Shown in pieces: positions 14,101 through 27,300 of a stretch of DNA of 64,000 bases (positions are counted from its first letter, which is position 1; each line of letters begins with the position of its first letter). A program made the translations under genes and the position numbers. The notes under the pieces were generated by a model. The model was not told the DNA's origin, ran no database searches, and worked only from the letters and a program-made list of their open reading frames with translations. Source of the stretch: Tubulanus polymorphus (lineage: Eukaryota > Nemertea > Palaeonemertea > Tubulaniformes > Tubulanidae); NCBI RefSeq assembly GCF_964204645.1, contig NC_134031.1, positions 21,513,307 through 21,577,306 of the forward strand. Direction: 5' to 3'.

Positions 14101-15380
14101 GAAAAGATGGGCTAAGGCGTATTGAACTGATTTCAAATAGATAGGTGGAAAGATTAAGAATTTTCTGGCTATTTATGCTCCTGAAGATGATGGACTCGAT
14201 CTGAAATGATAGGTTAAGGTAAACTGAACTGATTTCGAGTAGATGGACTGAAAGATACAGATTTTTCTTGCAAAATAGGGTCCTAAAGATGATGAATTCT
14301 ATCTTAATTGATGGGTTAGGGTGTACTGAACTGATTTCAAATGGATAAGTGGAAAGATTAAGAATTTTCTGGCTATTTATGCTCCTGAAGATGATGGACT
14401 CGATCTGAAATGATAGGTAAAGATAAACTGAACTGATTTCGAGTAGATGGACTGAAAGATACAGATTTTTCTTGCAAAATATGGTCCTAAAGATGATGAG
14501 TTCTATCTTAATTGATGGGTTAGGGTGTACTGAACTGATTTCAAATAGATAGGTTGAGAGAATCAGAATTTTCTGGCTGCTTTTGGTTCTGAAGATGATG
14601 GATTCAATCTGAAAAGATGTGTTAAGGCGTATTGAACTGATTTCAAATAGATAGGTGGAAAGATTAAGAATTTTCTGGCTATTTATGCTCCTGAAGATGA
14701 TGGACTCGATCTGAAATGATAGGTTAAGGTAAACTGAACTGATTTCGAGCAGATGGACTGAAAGATACAGATTTTTCTTGCAAAATAGGGTCCTAAAGAT
14801 GATGAGTTCTATCTTAATTGATGGGTTAGGGTGTACTGAACTGATTTCAAATAGATAGGTTGAAAGAATCAGAATTTTCTGGCTGCTTTTGGTTCTGAAG
14901 ATGATGGATTCAATCTGAAAAGATGTGTTAAGGCGTATTGAACTGATTTCAAATAGATAGGTGGAAAGATTAAGAATTTTCTGGCTATTTATGCTCCTGA
15001 AGATGATGGACTCGATCTGAAATGATAGGTTAAGGTAAACTGAACTGATTTCGAGTAGATGGACTGAAAGATACAGATTTTTCTTGCAAAAAAGGGTCCT
15101 AAAGATGATGAATTCTATCTTAATTGATGGGTTAGGGTGAACTGAACTGATTTCAAATAGATGGGTGGAAAGAATCAGAATTTTCTGGCTGCCTTTGGTT
15201 CTGAAGATGATGGACTCAATCTGAAAAGATGGGCTAAGGCGTATTGAACTGATTTCAAATAGATAGGTGGAAAGATTAAGAATTTTCTGGCTATTTATGC
15301 TCCTGAAGATGATGGACTCGATCTGAAATGATAGGTTAAGGTAAACTGAACTGATTCCGAGCAGATGGACTGAAAGATAC
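11137..15380. repeat. Tandem segmental duplication within the satellite, about 4.49 kb, copy 2
   Basis: This is the second copy of the 4.49-kb block. After about 13.4 kb the offset to copy 1 falls from 4,487 to 4,181 (tggataagtg at 10161 and 14342; tcttgcaaaaaag at 10901 and 15082). One 306-bp trimer has therefore been lost here, or gained in copy 1. Confidence 0.7.
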
Positions 15381-18300
15381 AGATTTTTCTTGCAAAATAG
15401 GGTCCTAAAGATGATGAGTTCTATCTTAATTGATGGGTTAGGGTGTACTGAACTGATTTCAAATAGATAGGTGGAAAGATTAAGAATTTTCTGGTTATTT
15501 ATGCTCCTGAAGATGATGGACTCGATCTGAAATGATAGGTTAAGGTAAACTGAACTGATTTCGAGTAGATGGACTGAAAGATACAGATTTTTCTTGCAAA
15601 ATAGGGTCCTAAAGATGATGAATTCTATCTTAATTGATGGGTTAGGTTGTACTGAACTGATTTCAAATAGATAGGTGGAAAGATTAAGAATTTTCTGGTT
15701 ATTTATGCTCCTGAAGATGATGGACTCGATCTGAAATGATAGGTTAAGGTAAACTGAACTGATTTCGAGTAGATGGACTGAAAGATACAGATTTTTCTTG
15801 CAAAATAGGGTCCTAAAGATGATGAATTCTATCTTAATTGATGGGTTAGGGTGTACTGAACTGATTTCAAATAGATAGGTTGAAAGAATCAGAATTTTCT
15901 GGCTGCTTTTGGTTCTGAAGATGATGGATTCAATCTGAAAAGATGTGTTAAGGCGTATTGAACTGATTTCAAATAGATAGGTGGAAAGATTAAGAATTTT
16001 CTGGCTATTTATGCTCCTGAAGATGATGGACTCGATCTGAAATGATAGGTTAAGGTAGACTGAACTGATTTCGAGTAGATGGACTGAAAGATACAGATTT
16101 TTCTTGCAAAATAGGGTCCTAAAGATGATGAGTTCTATCTTAATTGATGGGTTAGGGTGAACTGAACTGATTTCAAATAGATAGGTGGAAAGAATCAGAA
16201 TTTTCTGGCTGCCTTTGGTTCTGAAGATGATGGACTCAATCTGAAAAGATGGGCTAAGGCGTATTGAACTGATTTCAAATAGATAGGTGGAAAGATTAAG
16301 AATTTTCTGGCTATTTATGCTCCTGAAGATGATGGACTCGATCTGAAATGATAGGTTAAGGTAAACTGAACTGATTTCGAGTAGATGGACTGAAAGATAC
16401 AGATTTTTCTTGCAAAATAGGGTCCTAAAGATGATGAATTCTATCTTAATTGATGGGTTAGGGTGTACTGAACTGATTTCAAATGGATAGGTGGAAAGAT
16501 TAAGAATTTTCTGGCTATTTATGCTCCTGAAGATGATGGACTCGATCTGAAATGATAGGTTAAGATAAACTGAACTGATTTCGAGTAGATGGACTGAAAG
16601 ATACAGATTTTTCTTGCAAAATATGGTCCTAAAGATGATGAGTTCTATCTTAATTGATGGGTTAGGGTGTACTGAACTGATTTCAAATAGATAGGTTGAG
16701 AGAATCAGAATTTTCTGGCTGCTTTTGGTTCTGAAGATGATGGATTCAATCTGAAAAGATGTGTTAAGGCGTATTGAACTGATTTCAAATAGATAGGTGG
16801 AAAGATTAAGAATTTTCTGGCTATTTATGCTCCTGAAGATGATGGACTCGATCTGAAATGATAGGTTAAGGTAAACTGAACTGATTTCGAGCAGATGGAC
16901 TGAAAGATACAGATTTTTCTTGCAAAATAGGGTCCTAAAGATGATGAGTTCTATCTTAATTGATGGGTTAGGGTGTACTGAACTGATTTCAAATAGATAG
17001 GTTGAAAGAATCAGAATTTTCTGGCTGCTTTTGGTTCTGAAGATGATGGATTCAATCTGAAAAGATGTGTTAAGGCGTATTGAACTGATTTAAAATAGAT
17101 AGGTGGAAAGATTAAGAATTTTCTGGCTATTTATGCTCCTGAAGATGATGGACTCGATCTGAAATGATAGGTTAAGGTAAACTGAACTGATTTCGAGCAG
17201 ATGGACTGAAAGATACAGATTTTTCTTGCAAAATAGGGTCCTAAAGATGATGAGTTCTATCTTAATTGATGGGTTAGGGTGTACTGAACTGATTTCAAAT
17301 AGATAGGTTGAAAGAATCAGAATTTTCTGGCTGCTTTTGGTTCTGAAGATGATGGATTCAATCTGAAAAGATGTGTTAAGGCGTATTGAACTGATTTCAA
17401 ATAGATAGGTGGAAAGATTAAGAATTTTCTGGCTATTTATGCTCCTGAAGATGATGGACTCGATCTGAAATGATAGGTTAAGGTAAACTGAACTGATTCC
17501 GAGCAGATGGACTGAAAGATACAGATTTTTCTTGCAAAATAGGGTCCTAAAGATGATGAGTTCTATCTTAATTGATGGGTTAGGGTGTACTGAACTGATT
17601 TCAAATAGATAGGTGGAAAGATTAAGAATTTTCTGGTTATTTATGCTCCTGAAGATGATGGACTCGATCTGAAATGATAGGTTAAGGTAAACTGAACTGA
17701 TTTCGAGTAGATGGACTGAAAGATACAGATTTTTCTTGCAAAATAGGGTCCTAAAGATGATGAGTTCAATCTTAATTGATGGGTTAGGTTGTACTGAACT
17801 GATTTCAAATAGATAGGTGGAAAGATTAAGAATTTTCTGGTTATTTATGCTCCTGAAGATGATGGACTCGATCTGAAATGATAGGTTAAGGTAAACTGAA
17901 CTGATTTCGAGTAGATGGATTGAAAGATACAGATTTTTCTTGCAAAATAGGGTCCTAAAGATGATGAATTCTATCTTAATTGATGGGTTAGGGTGTACTG
18001 AACTGATTTCAAATAGATAGGTTGAAAGAATCAGAATTTTCTGGCTGCTTTTGGTTCTGAAGATGATGGATTCAATCTGAAAAGATGTGTTAAGGCGTAT
18101 TGAACTGATTTCAAATAGATAGGTGGAAAGATTAAGAATTTTCTGGCTATTTATGCTCCTGAAGATGATGGACTCGATCTGAAATGATAGGTTAAGGTAG
18201 ACTGAACTGATTTCTAGTAGATGGACTGAAAGATACAGATTTTTCTTGCAAAATAGGGTCCTAAAGATGATGAGTTCTATCTTAATTGATGGGTTGGGGT

Positions 18301-21300
18301 GAACTGAACTGATTTCAAATAGATAGGTGGAAAGAATCAGAATTTTCTGGCTGCCTTTGGTTCTGAAGATGATGGACTCAATCTGAAAAGATGGGCTAAG
18401 GCGTATTGAACTGATTTCAAATAGATAGGTGGAAAGATTAAGAATTTTTTTGGCTATTTATGCTCCTGAAGATGATGGACTCGATCTGAGATGATAGGTT
18501 AAGGTAAACTGAACTGATTTCGAGTAGATGGACTGAAAGATACAGATTTTTCTTGCAAAATAGGGTCCTAAAGATGATGAATTCTATCTTAATTGATGGG
18601 TTAGGGTGTACTGAACTGATTTCAAATGGATAGGTGGAAAGATTAAGAATTTTCTGGCTATTTATGCTCCTGAAGATGATGGACTCGATCTGAAATGATA
18701 GGTTAAGATAAACTGAACTGATTTCGAGTAGATGGACTGAAAGATACAGATTTTTCTTGCAAAATATGGTCCTAAAGATGATGAGTTCTATCTTAATTGA
18801 TGGGTTAGGTTGTACTGAACTGATTTCAAATAGATAGGTTGAGAGAATCAGAATTTTCTGGCTGCTTTTGGTTCTGAAGATGATGGATTCAATCTGAAAA
18901 GATGTGTTAAGGCGTATTGAACTGATTTCAAATAGATAGGTGGAAAGATTAAGAATTTTCTGGCTATTTATGCTCCTGAAGATGATGGACTCGATCTGAA
19001 ATGATAGGTTAAGGTAAACTGAACTGATTTCGAGCAGATGGACTGAAAGATACAGATTTTTCTTCCAAAATAGGGTCCTAAAGATGATGAGTTCTATCTT
19101 AATTGATGGGTTAGGGTGTACTGAACTGATTTCAAATAGATAGGTTGAAAGAATCAGAATTTTCTGGCTGCTTTTGGTTCTGAAGATGATGGATTCAATC
19201 TGAAAAGATGTGTTAAGGCGTATTGAACTGATTTCAAATAGATAGGTGGAAAGATTAAGAATTTTCTGGCTATTTATGCTCCTGAAGATGATGGACTCGA
19301 TCTGAAATGATAGGTTAAGGTAAACTGAACTGATTTCGAGCAGATGGACTGAAAGATACAGATTTTTCTTGCAAAATAGGGTCCTAAAGATGATGAGTTC
19401 TATCTTAATTGATGGGTTAGGGTGTACTGAACTGATTTCAAATAGATAGGTTGAAAGAATCAGAATTTTCTGGCTGCTTTTGGTTCTGAAGATGATGGAT
19501 TCAATCTGAAAAGATGTGTTAAGGCGTATTGAACTGATTTCAAATAGATAGGTGGAAAGATTAAGAATTTTCTGGCTATTTATGCTCCTGAAGATGATGG
19601 ACTCGATCTGAAATGATAGGTTAAGGTAGACTGAACTGATTTCGAGTAGATGGACTGAAAGATACAGATTTTTCTTGCAAAATAGGGTCCTAAAGATGAT
19701 GAGTTCTATCTTAATTGATGGGTTAGGGTGTACTGAACTGATTTCAAATAGATAGGTTGAAAGAATCAGAATTTTCTGGCTGCTTTTGGTTCTGAAGATG
19801 ATGGCTTCAATCTGAAAAGATGGGTTAAGGCGTATTGAACTGATGTCAAATAGATAGGTGGAAAGATTAAGAATTTTGTGGCTATTTATGCTCCTGAAGA
19901 TGATGGACTCGATCTGAAATGATAGGTTAAGGTAGACTGAACTGATATCGAGTAGATGGACTGAAAGATACAGATTTTTCTTGCAAAATAGGGTCCTAAA
20001 GATGATGAATTCTATCTTAATTGATGGGTTAGGGTGAACTGAACTGATTTCAAATAGATGGGTGGAAAGAATCAGAATTTTCTGGCTGCCTTTGGTTCTG
20101 AAGATGATGGACTCAATCTGAAAAGATGGGCTGAGGCGTATTGAACTGATTTCAAATAGATAGGTGGAAAGATTAAGAATTTTCTGGCTATTTATGCTCC
20201 TGAAGATGATGGACTCGATCTGAAATGATAGGTTAAGGTAAACTGAACTGATTTCGAGTAGATGGACTGAAAGATACAGATTTTTCTTGCAAAATAGGGT
20301 CCTAAAGATGATGAATTCTATTTTAATTGATGGGTTAGGTTGTACTGAACTGATTTCAAATAGATAGGTTGAAAGAATCAGAATTTTCTGGCTGCTTTTG
20401 GTTCTGAAGATGATGGATTCAATCTGAAAAGATGTGTTAAGGCGTATTGAACTGATTTAAAATAGATAGGTGGAAAGATTAAGAATTTTCTGGCTATTTA
20501 TGCTCCTGAAGATGATGGACTCGATCTGAAATGATAGGTTAAGGTAGACTGAACTGATTTCGAGTAGATGGACTGAAAGATACAGATTTTTCTTGCAAAA
20601 TAGGGTCCTAAAGATGATGAGTTCTATCTTAATTGATGGGTTAGGGTGTACTGAACTGATTTCAAATAGATAGGTTGAAAGAATCAGAATTTTCTGGCTG
20701 CTTTTGGTTCTGAAGATGATGGCTTCAATCTGAAAAGATGGGTTAAGGCGTATTGAACTGATGTCAAATAGATAGGTGGAAAGATTAAGAATTTTGTGGC
20801 TATTTATGCTCCTGAAGATGATGGACTCGATCTGAAATGATAGGTTAAGGTAGACTGAACTGATATCGAGTAGATGGACTGAAAGATACAGATTTTTCTT
20901 GCAAAATAGGGTCCTAAAGATGATGAATTCTATCTTAATTGATGGGTTAGGGTGAACTGAACTGATTTCAAATAGATGGGTGGAAAGAATCAGAATTTTC
21001 TGGCTGCCTTTGGTTCTGAAGATGATGGACTCAATCTGAAAAGATGGGCTGAGGCGTATTGAACTGATTTCAAATAGATAGGTGGAAAGATTAAGAATTT
21101 TCTGGCTATTTATGCTCCTGAAGATGATGGACTCGATCTGAAATGATAGGTTAAGGTAAACTGAACTGATTTCGAGTAGATGGACTGAAAGATACAGATT
21201 TTTCTTGCAAAATAGGGTCCTAAAGATGATGAATTCTATTTTAATTGATGGGTTAGGTTGTACTGAACTGATTTCAAATAGATAGGTTGAAAGAATCAGA

Positions 21301-24300
21301 ATTTTCTGGCTGCTTTTGGTTCTGAAGATGATGGATTCAATCTGAAAAGATGTGTTAAGGCGTATTGAACTGATTTAAAATAGATAGGTGGAAAGATTAA
21401 GAATTTTGTGGCTATTTATGCTCCTGAAGATGATGGACTCGATCTGAAATGATAGGTTAAGGTAGACTGAACTGATTTCGAGTAGATGGACTGAAAGATA
21501 CAGATTTTTCTTGCAAAATAGGGTCCTAAAGATGATGAATTCTATCTTAATTGATGGGTTAGGTTGTACTGAACTGATTTCAAATAGATAGGTTAAAAGA
21601 ATCAGAATTTTCTGGCTGCTTTTGGTTCTGAAGATGATGGATTCAATCTGAAAAGATGTGTTAAGGCGTATTGAACTGATTTAAAATAGATAGGTGGAAA
21701 GATTAAGAATTTTCTGGCTATTTATGCTCCTGAAGATGATGGACTCGATCTGAAATGATAGGTTAAGGTAGACTGAACTGATTTCGAGTAGATGGACTGA
21801 AAGATACAGATTTTTCTTGCAAAATAGGGTCCTAAAGATGATGAATTCTATCTTAATTGATGGGTTAGGGTGAACTGAATTGATTTCAAATAGATAGGTG
21901 GAAAGAATCAGAATTTTCTGGCTGCCTTTGGTTCTGAAGATGATGGACTCAATCTGAAAAGATGGGCTAAGGCGTATTGAACTGATTTCAAATAGATAGG
22001 TGGAAAGATTAAGAATTTTCTGGCTATTTATGCTCCTGAAGATGATGGACTCGATCTGAAATGATAGGTTAAGGTAAACTGAACTGATTTCGAGTAGATG
22101 GACTGAAAGATACAGATTTTTCTTGCAAAATAGGGTCCTAAAGATGATGAATTCTATCTTAATTGATGGGTTAGGGTGTACTGAACTGATTTCAAATAGA
22201 TAGGTTGAAAGATTAAGAATTTTCTGGCTGCTTTTGGTTCTGAAGATGATGGATTCAATCTGAAAAGATGTGTTAAGGCGTATTGAACTGATTTCAAATA
22301 GATAGGTGGAAAGATTAAGAATTTTCTGGCTATTTATGCTCCTGAAGATGATGGACTCGATCTGAAATGATAGGTTAAGGTAAACTGAACTGATTTCGAG
22401 CAGATGGACTGAAAGATACAGATTTTTCTTGCAAAATAGGGTCCTAAAGATGATGAGTTCTATCTTAATTGATGGGTTGGGGTGAACTGAACTGATTTCA
22501 AATAGATAGGTGGAAAGAATCAGAATTTTCTGGCTGCCTTTGGTTCTGAAGATGATGGACTCAATCTGAAAAGATGGGCTAAGGCGTATTGAACTGATTT
22601 CAAATAGATAGGTGGAAAGATTAAGAATTTTTTTGGCTATTTATGCTCCTGAAGATGATGGACTCGATCTGAAATGATAGGTTAAGGTAAACTGAACTGA
22701 TTTCGAGTAGATGGACTGAAAGATACAGATTTTTCTTGCAAAATAGGGTCCTAAAGATGATGAGTTCAATCTTAATTGATGGGTTAGGTTGTACTGAACT
22801 GATTTCAAATAGATAGGTGGAAAGATTAAGAATTTTCTGGTTATTTATGCTCCTGAAGATGATGGACTCGATCTGAAATGATAGGTTAAGGTAAACTGAA
22901 CTGATTTCGAGTAGATGGACTGAAAGATACAGATTGTTCTTGCAAAATAGGGTCCTAAAGATGATGAATTCTATTTTAATTGATGGGTTAGGTTGTACTG
23001 AACTGATTTCAAATAGATAGGTTGAAAGAATCAGAATTTTCTGGCTGCTTTTGGTTCTGAAGATGATGGATTCAATCTGAAAAGATGTGTTAAGGCGTAT
23101 TGAACTGATTTAAAATAGATAGGTGGAAAGATTAAGAATTTTCTGGCTATTTATGCTCCTGAAGATGATGGACTCGATCTGAAATGATAGGTTAAGGTAG
23201 ACTGAACTGATTTCGAGTAGATGGACTGAAAGATACAGATTTTTCTTGCAAAATAGGGTCCTAAAGATGATGAATTCTATCTTAATTGATGGGTTAGGTT
23301 GTACTGAACTGATTTCAAATAGATAGGTTAAAAGAATCAGAATTTTCTGGCTGCTTTTGGTTCTGAAGATGATGGATTCAATCTGAAAAGATGTGTTAAG
23401 GCGTATTGAACTGATTTAAAATAGATAGGTGGAAAGATTAAGAATTTTCTGGCTATTTATGCTCCTGAAGATGATGGACTCGATCTGAAATGATAGGTTA
23501 AGGTAAACTGAACTGATTTCGAGCAGATGGACTGAAAGATACAGATTTTTCTTGCAAAATAGGGTCCTAAAGATGATGAGTTCTATCTTAATTGATGGGT
23601 TAGGGTGTACTGAACTGATTTCAAATAGATAGGTTGAAAGAATCAGAATTTTCTGGCTGCTTTTGGTTCTGAAGATGATGGATTCAATCTGAAAAGATGT
23701 GTTAAGGCGTATTGAACTGATTTCAAATAGATAGGTGGAAAGATTAAGAATTTTCTGGCTATTTATGCTCCTGAAGATGATGGACTCGATCTGAAATGAT
23801 AGGTTAAGGTAGACTGAACTGATTTCGAGTAGATGGACTGAAAGATACAGATTTTTCTTGCAAAATAGGGTCCTAAAGATGATGAGTTCTATCTTAATTG
23901 ATGGGTTAGGGTGTACTGAACTGATTTCAAATAGATAGGTTGAAAGAATCAGAATTTTCTGGCTGCTTTTGGTTCTGAAGATGATGGCTTCAATCTGAAA
24001 AGATGGGTTAAGGCGTATTGAACTGATGTCAAATAGATAGGTGGAAAGATTAAGAATTTTGTGGCTATTTATGCTCCTGAAGATGATGGACTCGATCTGA
24101 AATGATAGGTTAAGGTAGACTGAACTGATATCGAGTAGATGGACTGAAAGATACAGATTTTTCTTGCAAAATAGGGTCCTAAAGATGATGAATTCTATCT
24201 TAATTGATGGGTTAGGGTGAACTGAACTGATTTCAAATAGATGGGTGGAAAGAATCAGAATTTTCTGGCTGCCTTTGGTTCTGAAGATGATGGACTCAAT

Positions 24301-27300
24301 CTGAAAAGATGGGCTGAGGCGTATTGAACTGATTTCAAATAGATAGGTGGAAAGATTAAGAATTTTCTGGCTATTTATGCTCCTGAAGATGATGGACTCG
24401 ATCTGAAATGATAGGTTAAGGTAAACTGAACTGATTTCGAGTAGATGGACTGAAAGATACAGATTTTTCTTGCAAAATAGGGTCCTAAAGATGATGAATT
24501 CTATTTTAATTGATGGGTTAGGTTGTACTGAACTGATTTCAAATAGATAGGTTGAAAGAATCAGAATTTTCTGGCTGCTTTTGGTTCTGAAGATGATGGA
24601 TTCAATCTGAAAAGATGTGTTAAGGCGTATTGAACTGATTTAAAATAGATAGGTGGAAAGATTAAGAATTTTGTGGCTATTTATGCTCCTGAAGATGATG
24701 GACTCGATCTGAAATGATAGGTTAAGGTAGACTGAACTGATTTCGAGTAGATGGACTGAAAGATACAGATTTTTCTTGCAAAATAGGGTCCTAAAGATGA
24801 TGAATTCTATCTTAATTGATGGGTTAGGTTGTACTGAACTGATTTCAAATAGATAGGTTAAAAGAATCAGAATTTTCTGGCTGCTTTTGGTTCTGAAGAT
24901 GATGGATTCAATCTGAAAAGATGTGTTAAGGCGTATTGAACTGATTTAAAATAGATAGGTGGAAAGATTAAGAATTTTCTGGCTATTTATGCTCCTGAAG
25001 ATGATGGACTCGATCTGAAATGATAGGTTAAGGTAGACTGAACTGATTTCGAGTAGATGGACTGAAAGATACAGATTTTTCTTGCAAAATAGGGTCCTAA
25101 AGATGATGAATTCTATCTTAATTGATGGGTTAGGGTGAACTGAATTGATTTCAAATAGATAGGTGGAAAGAATCAGAATTTTCTGGCTGCCTTTGGTTCT
25201 GAAGATGATGGACTCAATCTGAAAAGATGGGCTAAGGCGTATTGAACTGATTTCAAATAGATAGGTGGAAAGATTAAGAATTTTCTGGCTATTTATGCTC
25301 CTGAAGATGATGGACTCGATCTGAAATGATAGGTTAAGGTAAACTGAACTGATTTCGAGTAGATGGACTGAAAGATACAGATTTTTCTTGCAAAATAGGG
25401 TCCTAAAGATGATGAATTCTATCTTAATTGATGGGTTAGGGTGTACTGAACTGATTTCAAATAGATAGGTTGAAAGATTAAGAATTTTCTGGCTGCTTTT
25501 GGTTCTGAAGATGATGGATTCAATCTGAAAAGATGTGTTAAGGTGTATTGAACTGATTTCAAATAGATAGGTGGAAAGATTAAGAATTTTCTGGCTATTT
25601 ATGCTCCTGAAGATGATGGACTCGATCTGAAATGATAGGTTAAGGTAAACTGAACTGATTTCGAGCAGATGGACTGAAAGATACAGATTTTTCTTGCAAA
25701 ATAGGGTCCTAAAGATGATGAGTTCTATCTTAATTGATGGGTTAGGGTGTACTGAACTGATTTCAAATAGATAGGTTGAAAGAATCAGAATTTTCTGGCT
25801 GCTTTTGGTTCTGAAGATGATGGATTCAATCTGAAAAGATGTGTTAAGGCGTATTGAACTGATTTCAAATAGATAGGTGGAAAGATTAAGAATTTTCTGG
25901 CTATTTATGCTCCTGAAGATGATGGACTCGATCTGAAATGATAGGTTAAGGTAAACTGAACTGATTCCGAGCAGATGGACTGAAAGATACAGATTTTTCT
26001 TGCAAAATAGGGTCCTAAAGATGATGAGTTCTATCTTAATTGATGGGTTAGGGTGTACTGAACTGATTTCAAATAGATAGGTGGAAAGATTAAGAATTTT
26101 CTGGTTATTTATGCTCCTGAAGATGATGGACTCGATCTGAAATGATAGGTTAAGGTAAACTGAACTGATTTCGAGTAGATGGACTGAAAGATACAGATTT
26201 TTCTTGCAAAATAGGGTCCTAAAGATGATGAGTTCAATCTTAATTGATGGGTTAGGTTGTACTGAACTGATTTCAAATAGATAGGTGGAAAGATTAAGAA
26301 TTTTCTGGTTATTTATGCTCCTGAAGATGATGGACTCGATCTGAAATGATAGGTTAAGGTAAACTGAACTGATTTCGAGTAGATGGACTGAAAGATACAG
26401 ATTGTTCTTGCAAAATAGGGTCCTAAAGATGATGAATTCTATTTTAATTGATGGGTTAGGTTGTACTGAACTGATTTCAAATAGATAGGTTGAAAGAATC
26501 AGAATTTTCTGGCTGCTTTTGGTTCTGAAGATGATGGATTCAATCTGAAAAGATGTGTTAAGGCGTATTGAACTGATTTAAAATAGATAGGTGGAAAGAT
26601 TAAGAATTTTCTGGCTATTTATGCTCCTGAAGATGATGGACTCGATCTGAAATGATAGGTTAAGGTAGACTGAACTGATTTCGAGTAGATGGACTGAAAG
26701 ATACAGATTTTTCTTGCAAAATAGGGTCCTAAAGATGATGAATTCTATCTTAATTGATGGGTTAGGTTGTACTGAACTGATTTCAAATAGATAGGTTAAA
26801 AGAATCAGAATTTTCTGGCTGCTTTTGGTTCTGAAGATGATGGATTCAATCTGAAAAGATGTGTTAAGGCGTATTGAACTGATTTAAAATAGATAGGTGG
26901 AAAGATTAAGAATTTTCTGGCTATTTATGCTCCTGAAGATGATGGACTCGATCTGAAATGATAGGTTAAGGTAGACTGAACTGATTTCGAGTAGATGGAC
27001 TGAAAGATACAGATTTTTCTTGCAAAATAGGGTCCTAAAGATGATGAATTCTATCTTAATTGATGGGTTAGGGTGAACTGAATTGATTTCAAATAGATAG
27101 GTGGAAAGAATCAGAATTTTCTGGCTGCCTTTGGTTCTGAAGATGATGGACTCAATCTGAAAAGATGGGCTAAGGCGTATTGAACTGATTTCAAATAGAT
27201 AGGTGGAAAGATTAAGAATTTTCTGGCTATTTATGCTCCTGAAGATGATGGACTCGATCTGAAATGATAGGTTAAGGTAAACTGAACTGATTTCGAGTAG

